64,000 nt of DNA from Drechslerella dactyloides (taxonomy: Eukaryota; Ascomycota; Orbiliomycetes; Orbiliales; Orbiliaceae). The notes under the pieces are model-generated. The model saw only the letters and a list, made by a program, of their open reading frames with translations. It did no database searches and was not told the DNA's origin. Of the stretch, positions 35,218 to 46,956 are shown in pieces. The DNA lies in NCBI GenBank assembly GCA_020064725.1, contig JAGTWJ010000002.1, positions 4,898,001 through 4,962,000 of the forward strand, given 5' to 3'. Made by a program: the position numbers and the translations under genes. Within the stretch, counting starts at the first letter, position 1; each line of letters starts with the position of its first letter.

Positions 35218-37996
35218 TAAAGGTACTTTGATATATTGGCAAAGTATATCTATCTAAAGAAGATATATAATGTCCCGATGTTACGGGAGGCGGCCGGAAG
35301 CTAAGTAGTCAGTGAATCAGGAAGTCCGGCCGGCCGGCCGGCCGGTGCATGCATGCATTGCGGACGCGGCATATTTTTGATCATGTCGTGTAGCTTCCTT
35401 GCTTGCATGAACCATGCAAGCTGCTCATCTGATAGGCACGTATGCAGCCGGCATCGTAATATATGTATACACACATCTCGATGTAAAATGCGCACATGCA
35501 TGCATGCGGCAGTTCAACCGTACCTACATAATTAAATTCCGGAAGAGGAATCGAACGTGTGCGTCTCGAGCCTAGAATTGAAGATCTCAAGTCTAAACAT
35601 ATACTGCACTTGCCAATTCGAAGCTGCACCGCCGCCCGCGCTATGTTAATATACTCTGTACCGGTCAAGTGGTCTCGAGAGCAAGTCCCGTAGGTTACGG
35701 TTGACGTGAGTGCAGACATGGCGATCTCGAGGAAATCCTCATTTTGTGTATGAGACGTAGGACAGGGTGGTAATTATGAATGGCTGCAATCGCAGCGCTT
35801 ATATCTGTGCCTGTATAGTCTCGGGGCCGCTGGACCGGTGCTTTGCACTTTGCGAGTTAGTCTCGGGAATGCAATGTATGTGTGAATGCACAGCACAGCA
35901 CAGCACAGCACATACTACACACATGCATATGTGGGTGCGTGGGATCTAAATTTTATATTACATTGGTATGGCACCCGGCCCTGGGCGCGCGGTTGCGGAT
36001 GCATGCGCATATGCACGGCCTTCCGGCAGTGGCGACGGACGTTGCGGGGTGACTATTTGAGATCAGGAAGTATATAATCAGCGTCTTCGACACTAGGCGA
36101 GATGTTCTTTTTCTTTTTCTTCTCTCGCGTTTTCTTTCTTTCTTTCCTTGATTTCTTTTTTTTTTCACCTTCCTTTCTCTCGCAGCGACGGGAGGAGTGG
36201 GTCACACGCGGCGGCAGCGGGTGTCGACCGGTGTCCTGGCCGTTCCGCGCCGCCTTGAAAAACTTCTTTCATTTGTCTCGTTGCTTCTTTGTCCATCTGT
36301 TTTGATGGTTTTTGGATTCTGCGATTCCTTTTGTTCCATTCGCGCGTGGTGAAGAAGGTAGTAGTCTCAGGGCAGAGGAGGGCGTCGGTAATTGTGACTT
36401 TTGGCGACTCGCGTCCCTACGCTATATATAGGGTTTTCTCCACAGAGGCCTAGACGCAGGCGTGTGTGACCGTAGCCAGCGAGTTCCCCAACCGGCGCCA
36501 CACGTGGAGTTGGCTTTTTCACGAAAACACGAGTCGTCCACGGACGTTATACACATGCCCACGTGACCCGTGAATACCAACTCCGGTCCGGATATTGAAG
36601 TCGCGTACCGCCGCGTCGACTGTCAGCTGCGGCGGCGGTCGATCGATTGGCCAGACCGATCTGGGTGGCCGTCCCAGATAGGGCATCCGCGCGAGAATCG
36701 GGCGCAGGACGAAAAAAAAAAGGTCGCGCCCCCGTGCGAAGGATACACTTGAATGCCGGGGAGCCGTTCCTTGTCGTCGTTGGGAATCCAGCGTTATCAG
36801 GCCCGACATCTCGCCTGCGCGGAGAATGCTCGCCCCGTTTAGACGTATGTATAGGTATGTAGGATTTCCCGCATCGGCATCCGAGACGGTGGAATGCGCG
36901 GCATCGCTTATCAGATGAGGTCTCGAGCCTCTCCTGGGTCGCATGCAGCAGCGAGCGAGGCCGCATCTCTTTCCGGGTCGCTCCTGGGCGCAACCTCGCT
37001 TGGGGAAGGGGAGAGCTAGGGATATTATTGGGTGCTTGTCAGGGACCGAAGATTAACGGGGCCCACTGAGCTGGTCCGCCCGTTTGTGGGCGAAATTGCC
37101 CTGCGACCCCTTTTCGACTCCCCTTCTTGCGAACGCTGGAGGTCGGTTTCAAAAGCCAATTTGGCAGGACCGGGCTGGGGGGGCGTCTCTAGAGACGCAC
37201 GATGCAATACCGCTGCCTGTGCAACTGCTGCCCGGACGGAGGAGCAACAGAGCAGCAACCTGAACCTGCATCCGTATGATCCAATTAGCTGAGGAGCAGC
37301 GGTGCTTTGTAGTTAGCTGGAGAGAAGAGTGATTGTTGTTATTTGATATCGTGGTTGGGAGGCGGGCTCTTTCCAATCAATCCAAAACGTACCTCTCTCT
37401 CTCACCATCGTCAGTCTCTTTCTCCTCGGCGTCCGTCTGGCTTCTCTCTCACTCCTTCGTGTACGTTTCTTCGTTCTGTTCTCTCTCTCAATCGCGCGTC
37501 CGTTGCATCGTGTCGTCGACGGCCTTTCCGCATCGTCCGTGTCCTTGTCCGTGTCCGTGTGTCCGACCCCAGATCCATACTACTTCAATCCAACCCGATC
37601 GAGCGTCGTTGTGTGGTGTTTGGTGTCGACAAATTTTGCTGGCCGGGCTCTCCCTGACCGACTGACCAAATTAGCAGCAGCAAGGACCGGCCGCCAACTC
37701 AGGTAAGGACGCCAGCCAGTCAACGCTTCTGGGCTTCTCCCTCTCCCTCCCTCATCGTCTCCCTTCTCATCACCACCATCACCATCACCATCTTCATCTC
37801 CATCCTTATTCCCCCTCCCTCGCATACCCATTGCCATCCTCGTCGTCTCCGCCGACTTTGCGAGCGATCCTTCCTTCCTTCCGCGAAGTCTCTCGCGTCG
37901 TACACTCTATCACCAAGAGTCGACACACGATCCCCGTCGGCCGCGTTTGAAAGCTGAATTGATTCGGGTCTCCACCATCCCATCCAACCGCCCACA
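35218..37996. other. 2.8-kb intergenic region with simple repeats; septin promoter
   Basis: No supported gene. It holds a perfect (ccgg)5 run at 35326-35345 directly followed by (tgca)3, a cagca repeat at 35889-35912, T-rich text at 36100-36170, and a pyrimidine-rich leader from about 37390 to 37900 that ends 100 bases before the septin start. The minus strand of 35530-35610 has a vague tRNA-Ser-like look but does not fold as one. Confidence 0.55.
35326..35357. repeat. (ccgg)5 followed by (tgca)3
   Basis: Two adjoining perfect self-complementary tetranucleotide runs, able to form a hairpin or cruciform. They lie 109 bases after the end of the hydratase gene. Confidence 0.9.
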
Positions 37997-39861
37997 ATGT
38001 GTAAGCTCCTGATGAAGCCTGCCCCTGGTTTTGCCGCCTGCAATGCATCGCGGCTTTTACCCTTCGCTCGGGGAGTCGGAATCACGCGACAGACGACCCT
38101 GCGATACCCTTTTCCCACCGCAACTTGCTTCCTCAACCCCCTTTACCTCGTCATTGCTCCTCCCACATCCACCAACCCGGTGACGTGTTTGACTGATTTT
38201 ACCATCTGGCTGGATTGCTAACTAACCACCGTTCGAGGAGCTGCAGCCGACACAAGCTACTATCAACAGGATAACAGCAGCTTCGACAAGAGCGGCTATT
38301 CTTCGCCGCCTGCAGTAAAGTCGGAAACGATGACTCTCCCAGTTGGCTTCTCGTCTTCGACGACAGACCCTAAGAACATCGTCCGAAGAAAGTTGACCGG
38401 CTATGTCGGTTTCGCCAACCTGCCTAACCAATGGCACCGGAAGAGCGTCCGCAAAGGATTCAACTTCAACGTGATGGTTGTCGGTATGTAGCAACTCTGA
38501 CCTCATTCTTCATCCGCAAACCCAAAAATCACGTCCTGTCACGTCGCGTCACGTCATTGTTGGCACGAACGATGCTCGGACAAGACCTGTCGACAGCAGC
38601 ATTCGTTTCATCGACGTGAAATTAAGCTCAGATTCAGGGGGAGATGTTGCGACGAGGAAGCTAACCGCTTGAAACTCGTCCGCTATCAGGTGAATCCGGT
38701 CTCGGAAAGTCAACTCTCGTAAACACCTTGTTCAACACATCCCTCTACCCGCCCAAGGAGCGCAAGGGGCCATCTCTGGAGATAATCCCGAAGACGGTCT
38801 CCATCCAGTCGATCTCCGCCGACATTGAAGAAAACGGTGTCAGACTCCGCCTCACTGTCGTCGACACCCCGGGCTTCGGAGATTTCGTCAACAATGACGA
38901 GTCCTGGCGCCCAATCATCGATAACATTGAGCAGCGTTTCGACGCGTACCTCGATGCTGAGAATAAAGTAAACCGTATCAATATTGTTGATAACCGAATC
39001 CACGCGTGCGTCTACTTTATCCAGCCCACCGGCCACTCCCTCAAGCCGTTGGACATCGAAGTCATGCGCAGACTGCATACCAAGGTCAACCTGATCCCCG
39101 TCATCGCCAAGGCCGATACCCTGACCGATGAGGAGGTCGCACTCTTCAAGAAGCGGGTAAGTACAATGTCTCGCATTAAGTCCGGAGAGCGGGAATCGAG
39201 TTTACTAACGCGATCGAGCTAGATCCTTTCCGATATCCAACATCATTCCATCCAAATCTTCGAAGGACCGCGTTATGAGCTCGACGACGACGAGACCATC
39301 GCCGAGAACAACGAGATCATGTCTAAGGTTCCTTTCGCCGTTGTCGGTGCCAACACCGAGGTCACCGATAACAATGGCCGTTTGGTCCGCGGCAGACGCT
39401 ATCCATGGGGTGTCATCGAAGTCGACAATGAGGAACACTGCGATTTCGTCAAGCTCCGCCAGATGCTCATCCGCACGCACATGGAGGAGCTTAAGGAGCA
39501 CACCGCAAACACTCTCTACGAGAACTACAGAAGCGAGAAGCTCGAGGCTATGGGCGTTGCTCAGGACCCCAGCGTCTTCAAGGAGGTGAACCCGGCTGTC
39601 AAGCAGGAGGAAGAGCGGGCCCTGCACGAAGCCAAGCTCGCCAAGATGGAAGCGGAAATGAAGATGGTTTTCAGCCAAAAGGTTGCGGAAAAGGAGAGCA
39701 AGTTGATGCAGAGCGAAGAAGAGCTCTACGCCCGGCATCGCGAGATGAAGGAGCAGCTGGAGAAGCAGAGGCTCGATCTCGAGGACAAGAAGAGCAGGGT
39801 CGAGAGCGGACGGCCGCTCGAGGAAAAGGGCAAGAGAAAGGGCTTCTCGCTACGAAACTAG
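37997..39861 (+). CDS. aspB: Septin, AspB/Cdc3 type (about 448 aa)
   Basis: GTP-binding cytoskeletal protein that forms filaments at septa and branch points. Exons: 37997-38000, 38247-38483, 38690-39156, 39223-39861. The first coding exon is only four bases (ATG T), followed by a 246-nt intron with gtaagc donor and a CTAAC branch point near 38217. Acceptor CAG at 38246 gives MSDTSYY; a GAG six bases earlier would give MSAADTSYY. Polybasic segment and septin start GYVGFANLPNQWHRKS precede the P-loop GESGLGKS (residues about 81-88), switch DTPGFGD, base-specificity motif AKAD and the septin unique element GRRYPWGVIEVDN. The C-terminal 90 residues form a Glu/Lys/Gln coiled coil and end with a basic tail. 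Assignment to the Cdc3/AspB subgroup rests on the N-terminal GYVGFANLPNQWHR text and the long coiled coil; another core septin is possible but less likely. Confidence 0.9.
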
Positions 39862-41407
39862 TCGGACGCAGCGTACAGAACCCTTTGAAAGGACAAAACG
39901 TTGACCGCTTGCTCCTCCGCGCCAGCAAGAGCCGCCGCTTCCTTCGCCTCCTTTTCCATTGCAACGCTCCTCACGTACGACTCGAACGTCTCATCTTTTC
40001 CCTTCTGTCGCCACTTATTCCCATAACTGCTGTGTTTGTGAGCGGATTGTGTGTGTTCATTTGTGTTTTGCAGGCCCACCCCACCTTTTTCTTTTTAATT
40101 CCGAACAAAACCTGATTCTAAACCTCACTGACTCTACGTCAAAGCAAAATCTCCTTATCGTGAATTTTTTTTTTGTCTCCCTTATGTTCAATTCTTAACC
40201 TAAGTTTAAACACCCACCCTGTTGAAAGCAGCCAAGGAGGATAACATGAAGTCTGCCGAGAAAAAAACACACTATCTTCTGCTCGATAGCCGTCCGGAGA
40301 GATCAAAGAAGAGTTGAAAGGGGAGGAGTGAAGGGGGAGGTCTAATGCATTGTCGTCCGTTTCTTGAGTTTCCTTTGTACGCTTTTACTTTCCGTTCTTT
40401 CCATCCATCTGCTGCTTGTAATCACCGGGACACCTTCAGAATGAGAATGGTGGTATACTTTCTTGTCTCCTTTGCTCTCTATTTTACTCACTTTTTTTTC
40501 TTTCCCTTTCTCCCTTTCCGAATCCTCCCTTTTGTACCGCCAAAATAAAGAACACTAGTATATATTTGTAGTACGCTTCAATCTTTCCATTTTTTTTCCC
40601 TCGATGAAGTTCTTGCAAGAAATCGATAATTATAAAAAGGACATGGTTGTGTTTCGATGCGTACGTGCGTGATAACTTACAGCGCCTGGCTTCGAGGCTA
40701 GGTGATAACATGATATCAAGCATCAAAATATCCACACAGCGTGCACTGACCAGATATGTTGTCTACACACGCACGTATAATTTTCCGAATCGTATTCTCC
40801 CTCCCGATCCAGCTGAGATATACGACTCGGAGGAACTGTAGAGTCGCAAATATTGGCTATCGGCTAGCTGACGTAACGCGCCCGCGTGCCTCGGCCGGCC
40901 GGCGCAGCCGTCATCGTTGGTGTCGCCACGCGCACGCATATCGGTGCACGCTAGCGCTGGCTGTGGAGCCGTAGAAAAATTCCCGAAGGCGCTGAAACCG
41001 GGATTCCGACATTCTCATGCGCGCCGTCGGACTAAACGGGTTATCTGGAATGCGGTGCTCAACCGATTCCAGCTATCAATGTGCCTGCACGGTTTAGGCC
41101 GAATATGATTTGATCTGGTTTGGTTTGGTGCAGTCGGCCCAATGAAACTATCCGGCAGCCGAGATCTAAGCGGTTGCGGGGCGAATGCTCATGCGAGCAG
41201 CTGGATCCATACTATTCGGTTCTATCGCCTTCGTTAATTACGTATGATACATGGTGCTGTTCGCAAATTCAATTGACTATGGCAAGTCGTGAACTTTATA
41301 AAGGCGGACTGAGCTCACGCTTGGCCAGTTGCACATAACTTCGTCAACAAAACAACCCTTCAATCGATATTAGCAGATTGCATAGACCACATTCAATCAA
41401 GCAACCG
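39862..41407. other. Intergenic: septin 3' flank and reductase promoter
   Basis: T-rich blocks at 40160-40200 and 40480-40600 suit a long septin 3' UTR. No gene seen. A TATA-like tataaag at 41297-41303 lies 105 bases before the reductase start. Confidence 0.5.
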
Positions 41408-42715
41408 ATGATGCGCTCGTTCTTCCTCCCAACAGGCTACGGCCAGCCGTCGACCTACAAGCTCGGAGAGCTGCCCAAACCCGCAGTTTCGAACCCGGAC
41501 GACGTGCTGATCAAAGTCCATGCCGCGAGCTTAAACCCCATCGATATGCGATACGCGGAGGGCACTATGAAATGGATACTTCCAGCGCAAGAGTTCCCTT
41601 CCAAACTCGGTTACGACGCCAGCGGCGTGATCGAAGAGGTTGGCGCCGATGCTGCGGGTGAAGGTTGGAAAGCTGGTGACGAGGTCTTCGTCAGACTGCC
41701 GCATGAGCATAGAGGTAGGACACTCGCCGGGGATTAATTTTACCCGTGGCTATCTCGAGATTGACATATTTTGCCACTTTTAGGAAGTTTGAGCGAATAT
41801 GCGCTCACGACTTCATACTATATCGCGAGGAAACCAAGTAATCTTTCGCATGTCGAAGCTGCGAGTCTGCCGCTGGTATCGACGACAGCGTTCCAGGCGC
41901 TCGACAAAAATGAAGGCGGCAGAGCCGCATTGAAGGATAAGCGCGTTCTAGTCACGGGAGGAAGTATGGCCGCCGCTGCACTGGCACTCTCATTTATAGA
42001 AGACTTGTTTTTGCTGACACATTTTTTCATGATAGTGGGCGGAGCAGGGAGCATCGGCGTCCAGTTGGCGAAAGCATACGGTGCAAAGGAGGTTTTGACA
42101 ACGGTTTCTGGCGCCAAAATGGTACGGGCGAAGGAACTATTCGGCGGGGTTGTGGATACATGTGAGAACTTCACCTAGATATAGCTTGGGATGTGTCGAG
42201 CTGCCGGTCCTACACGCGGCTTGAAGTGCACAGGCGTGGACTAACATATACCCACCTCAGATATCGACTATAAGACGACGGATCCTGCTACGGCTATTGA
42301 GGCTCGCTCCCTTGACTTTGTCCTCGACACAGCAGGCGGGAACATCTCCCCGCTGTTTCCACTCGTAAAAGAGAATCACCGCTTCATCTCTATCGCTGCT
42401 ATGCCATCCGGTGACAGCCTCAAGGCCCAGTCATCGGCAACGCCCTGGTATATCGTCGCGGTGATGAACCTTAACGCTAGGTTTAAGACGGACGGCCCCG
42501 CAAAGAGCGCAGGCGTAAAGTACGAATACCACAGATTGAAGCCAAACGGCAAGGACCTGAGCGAGGTGGCGCAGCTGGTGGAAGAAGGAAAGGTCAAGCC
42601 TGTCATAGGAGACGTTTTTGAGTTTACGGAAGAGGGCTGCCGGAACGCGGCCGAACTGGTGATGGGGAACGGTAGTCGGAAGGGAGGGAAGGTTGTTATC
42701 AAAGTCATCGATTGA
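41408..42715 (+). CDS. Zinc-independent alcohol dehydrogenase/quinone oxidoreductase family (355 aa)
   Basis: Medium-chain reductase using NAD(P)H, likely on quinones or enones. Four exons: 41408-41714, 41784-41963, 42036-42161, 42261-42715, with phase 1 at all three junctions. The start is ATG 41408 or the adjoining ATG 41411; ATG 41378 in the same frame would add 10 residues. N-terminal GroES-like part: VLIKVHAASLNPIDMRYAEG, then LGYDASGVIEEVG and GDEVFVR. The nucleotide-binding loop spans an intron: VLVTGG, Met, GGAGSIGVQLAKAYGAKEV. The catalytic zinc ligands of true alcohol dehydrogenases are absent, as expected for the quinone oxidoreductase branch. The C-terminus (GKVKPVIGDVFEFTEEGC) is typical of this family. 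Substrate unknown. Nothing nearby suggests a pathway. Confidence 0.88.
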
Positions 42716-44536
42716 GAGGGTACACCGGTCGGTGGTAAGCCATCTCTTCCCGGTGGTACATGCGTAGCTCGCGCTTCGCATACGTATAGATTCCGGTTGT
42801 GAGGCGGGATTTGGCGTCGGCGTGTGTATTTCTTGAATCAATGAATATACGAGTTAGCACAACAGCCAAAGTAAAGGACGAGAAGGAAACAGACCGTGAC
42901 GTCACAAACAGACGTCACGGATGGGATCACGATCTCGGGCTCCGGAGAAATAAGTCTTCCTCAAGACTTGTAAGTAGTACACCTCCTGGCTTATTTAAAT
43001 TGCGGTTGAAGGATGGATGGCTGCCGCTTCGTCGCTCTCTGTAACGGATTTATGATCTGGAATGGTGTTCACGCCCTGAAAACTGGGAGGCTGGACTTGG
43101 AAAGAAGGTGTCTGGCTTGCGAGACGAGAAATACGACCTCTGAACACAAAATGTTTGTGACTTGAAAGCCGTGGCGAAGCCTTAAGTCAAACGACAGCCC
43201 TGGCTCCCGTGGTACTAGTGCTGTCAGACCGTTCTCTATTAGACGGGTCTGTGCAACAATCCAACATTCTCTGAAATGCTTGATACATCCTGGGACCCTG
43301 CCGACTTTCAGCTTCCAGAAGTCCAGCCAAGGGGGTCGTGGAACGCGTATCGGAAGGTTTACTTCCAACATTATTGTCTCGGGATTATACAGAACAATCA
43401 AGTTGGAGCGGACGTGGCAAAGCTGCACAGCTCTGTTCAATTGTCTTTAAGCCGAAAGCTTCCAGAAAGCCGCTGATTGCTCGGGACTATGAAACACCCA
43501 CATCTATCGGCCCGATAAATCAATGCAATCGGAATGACCCGGAGTCCGTGTGTTATTTTTGATGACGGAGCGGCTCAGCATCATGCGGTTTGCAATTGAA
43601 TCAGGTTATTGGCCGGCCGTCAGGTTTTGTACATGAACGAAGAGTCTGCTGACCAATACCGGCTGACGCCCCAAATCCAGCCGTCTGTACCGGTGCGATG
43701 CCATTTTCCTGTGTAACACGGTGATAGGTTTCAAAGCAGCAGAGAGATGTCGGGTACGGGGGAGTACTTGCCATGCTGTGGTCTCGTCCATTGACGGTTT
43801 CTCGGGTCAGGCACGTTGGGGCCAAGATGTTGAGAGTTCGACAATGTATACGACGCGGGCCTCTCGGAATCTCTGATCATGATGACGTTCTGCGTGTTCT
43901 TTAGCATTTGCTGCGATGGATGCTGTTCATCGGGAGAAATATTTGCGCTCTAGATGGTTCGAGCGATGTTGTTAATTCGTGATGGCATATAATTTTTGCA
44001 GGAGCGGTGTAACAGAGCTCAATTGCTGCTGCTACTACTGTCTGGCTGGCTCCTCTCCTCCACGCAACATCTCCCTCTTTCCTCCACCCTCTCTTTCCTT
44101 CTCCCATCGTACCTATCACCCACATCATAACTGTCTTTCATCATCTGATACAACATCCAAAAATATATATACACGTTCCGTCACATCGGTATCGGCGGAC
44201 CGATTGGCTAGAACGCGTCTCAGCAGAAGTTCTTTTCCCTATCAGCCACTGTAAGTATCTCGTGCATACTCGTGGTTGGCGGAACGCTCCAACTTGTCAT
44301 TGTATGCTCTCTCTTCCTCGCTGTTGTGCCCAAAGTTACTGATGTCAGTAATGTCCGATGATGAACAGATATTCTTCGTTTCCCTAGCCGATCACAGTCA
44401 ACTTTCGCTGCCTCATACCACCAACTTGATCAACCCCCAACGTGAACACATGTACACCTCAGTTTCCTATTGAGCTTCTACTAATCCTTTACTTTATCCT
44501 TCTGAACCGTCCCAGACCCCGTTTCCTTATTTAAGC
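42716..44536. other. Intergenic region with a CRE-type inverted repeat and a CT-rich leader
   Basis: No convincing gene; a 123-codon minus-strand ORF (43440-43069) has no recognisable content. A perfect 10-bp inverted repeat centred on tgacgtca lies at 42894-42920. The stretch 44040-44120 is CT-rich. A gtaagt donor at 44255 and an acceptor-like cag near 44515 could bound an intron in the leader of the next gene. Confidence 0.5.
42894..42920. promoter_or_regulatory. Perfect inverted repeat containing ATF/CREB-type tgacgtca
   Basis: ccgtgacgtc, a 7-base spacer, then gacgtcacgg. The left arm with its spacer holds a full palindromic tgacgtca, the classic bZIP (ATF/CREB) site. It lies 179 bases after the reductase stop and 1.6 kb before the next start, so its target gene, if any, is unclear. 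Confidence 0.4.
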
Positions 44537-46111
44537 ATGTTGGCTGTTGCTCGTATCCGTGACAGTGGCTTGCCGATGGACCCTGCAGCTAGCCTTAGCA
44601 AGCGAGTCAGCGTGAAGCCGTGGGGCCACGACTGCCGCGAGCACCGATCTTGGAGATGCATCTGGTGTGAATCTCTCTACTGCTTCGTGAGTATATCTAG
44701 TCTCCATGCCTTCTCTTCTGCTCGTAGTTACATCTGCAATCTCCTGACTTGATACTGTCATCGTCCTCCCCAGGAATGCGACACTGGTACTACGGCCTTC
44801 ATTGATCAATTCCCCTACCATCGTCTCTGCCAAGATCATCTTTCAGAGCTTCCCGGTGGAGTTGTTTCCCTTTCTGAGACTGGCTCTGGGGTCTCAACTC
44901 CATCTACTGTCGGCTTCGTCTACCTCTCTAACAATCAATTGAGCGTGACCAACCTCAGTGGTGATACCAAGTGCTCTGACAAGGAATTCTGCAACTGCCT
45001 CATCTCGAAAACAATGCTTTGCGGAGACTGCGTCACTGATGCTAGAGTCTGGCAGGGTGAGCAGACCAAAATCTTTGAGCGATCAGGTGTCATTGAATGC
45101 GCCTACGGAAGATTCCCGGGTGGCTGCAAATCGGACATCAATGCGAAATGTGGTTGTGGCGGCCGTGGAATCGACTGCAGCTTCTTCTCTGACAAAGACT
45201 GGGAGAAGTTCGAGGCTACAGACCTCAACTGGATCGGGAGAACCGGTCTGAGTGACGATCAATTCGAGAAGAAGGAAAAGAAGGACCTTCGCACTGTCTT
45301 TGGTGACAGCTTCCCTGTCCGAGCCGTTGACTCCTTCGACGCGACAGAGCGACCAGCTAACCCAGCTCCCTCTCTGGCCACTCCACCTGCCACCCCCAAG
45401 AAGCAGAATTGGGTTTCTGCCTTCGGAGGGCCCCTTCGCCGAGCCAAATCTATCTCATTCCTTTACCGTCCGAAGAAGAGCATCACTGGTATATGCGACG
45501 CTGCATGCACTGGAAGCTCGAGCACCACTGACGAACATCCAAAACAAATCAATCCGGACGCTATCACCAAGACGTTCCTCAGAAATCCCCAGATGCGGAA
45601 GCCATACAGCAACTTTCGCGCTAACCCAGAGGACATGAGGTCACCTCCTTCTATGGGGACCATGGGGTTGTCTTATCTTGACTCGGACTCTGAAGACGAC
45701 GAGGATGTCGATGAGCAACACGGTTCTGGTGGAAGGGATGACGACGATGGGAGTGACTACGCCTCGATCGCTGACTCGATTAGCACGCTTGGCAGTGAAT
45801 ACGACTACGGAGACGCTCTCGACACCAAGAACAATAGTCAGAAGGGTCTCCATCCTGCTCCACCTACTCTCGTCCATGTCGGCACTGCTGCGTTGGCCAC
45901 TCGCCAGCTTTCACCTCGCCTTGTTACTATGCGTTCTAGCCCGAACCTGAATCCTAATATCATCGATATTGGCACCAGCAGGAAGATGAAGGAGAGGAAG
46001 AGGTGGGGATGCCGCAACGAAGTTGACATCTCCAAGGTTGATCTCAAGACTATTCAGGCGCATGGATTCTGGCGTTGCTCCTTCTGCAGTGGTAGAATTC
46101 GGGGCGTTTAA
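44537..46111 (+). CDS. Unrecognised Cys-rich protein with acidic middle (495 aa)
   Basis: I do not recognise the family. Two exons: 44537-44686 and 44774-46111, phase 0, joined as SLYCF-ECDTG. The N-terminal 180 residues hold several tight Cys/His groups: HDCREHRSWRCIWCESLYCFEC, then CSDKEFCNCLI with CGDC, then CAYGRFPGGC and CGCGGRGIDC. This spacing suggests two or more structural zinc sites. Residues about 235-285 are Pro/Ser/Lys-rich. A strongly acidic run follows (DSDSEDDEDVDE). The C-terminus returns to cysteines in HGFWRCSFC, which may complete a zinc cluster. No signal peptide, so probably intracellular and perhaps nucleic-acid or protein binding, but that is inference. A leader intron upstream is possible. 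Confidence 0.7.
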
Positions 46112-46956
46112 TGTGAGTTAACGATGTTGCAGTATCGTAGAGGATGAGAAGCTAACATTTACAAGAAGTCGACTTGTAGAACTTTCATTATGAACCTTTA
46201 TGTGTTTCCTTCTTGAACCTTACGCTGCTGACCTTACGGTATTATGATGAGAAGACTGGCGCATCTGCATTTCAGTTCGTGTATTTTATGGGTATGACTG
46301 AAAAGTGTTATTGCTGCGATGAAGGAGATTCTATTATCATGTCGGCTCTTTCAACGGGTGCGGCTGTCGGCGTCCTGCATATGTATGGCCCTTGCTTTTC
46401 TGTTTATATCTACACTCCCTCGCCCGTTCCCATGTTTCTCAGAGACTGCTTGCCCTACTAAAGCGTCTTCCCCCCCCATTCTTGCATGCATGCCACTGCT
46501 GCTTTCATTAATCTTTGGAACACCTTTCTCCTTTAGTATACTCGTGCCATAAGCAGGGTTTGCTTTTCATATTCTCCTGTTCGACATCACTTCTAGAATT
46601 CTACGGTCGCTCACTCTTATAATAATAATACTACGTTCATTCGCACTGACCATGCGTTGAAGGAATTAAGCGAGTAATTCGAAGCTGAAGTGTTCCTATT
46701 GAAATGAAGGTGAAGAATCAGAAAGAATGTGAAAGTTCGACTGGTAGGCTACACGACGAAACATATTGAAATGGGCAAAGTAGTGTGCGTAGTATATTAA
46801 AAGGTGTCTATAATCTTCGAGTAAAGCACTAACTAGGTGACTCCAGACATGCATTCAATCAAAAACGAACGCTGCAATAAAACCCATACGGGCGGGGTGT
46901 AACCAAAATAATCTGCTGCCTATGATACAAAGAGGAATGCCACTCATAGTGTCGCC
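46112..46956. other. Convergent intergenic region
   Basis: 845 AT-rich bases between converging genes; no supported gene. Confidence 0.5.

Noticed and set aside
35536..35610. Minus-strand tRNA-Ser-like text (gttcgattcc and cttgaga)
   Set aside because: T stem and acceptor stem do not pair and no A box is present at the right distance.
35670..35677. tggtctcg, same as the MITE terminus
   Set aside because: No inverted partner nearby and no 8-bp duplication; an 8-mer is expected by chance in a window of this size.
43069..43440. 123-codon minus-strand ORF in the intergenic region
   Set aside because: No recognisable motif, no good splice partners and no neighbouring support.
43779..43787. tggtctcgt, same as the MITE terminus
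   Set aside because: Match stops after nine bases, with no partner or duplication.
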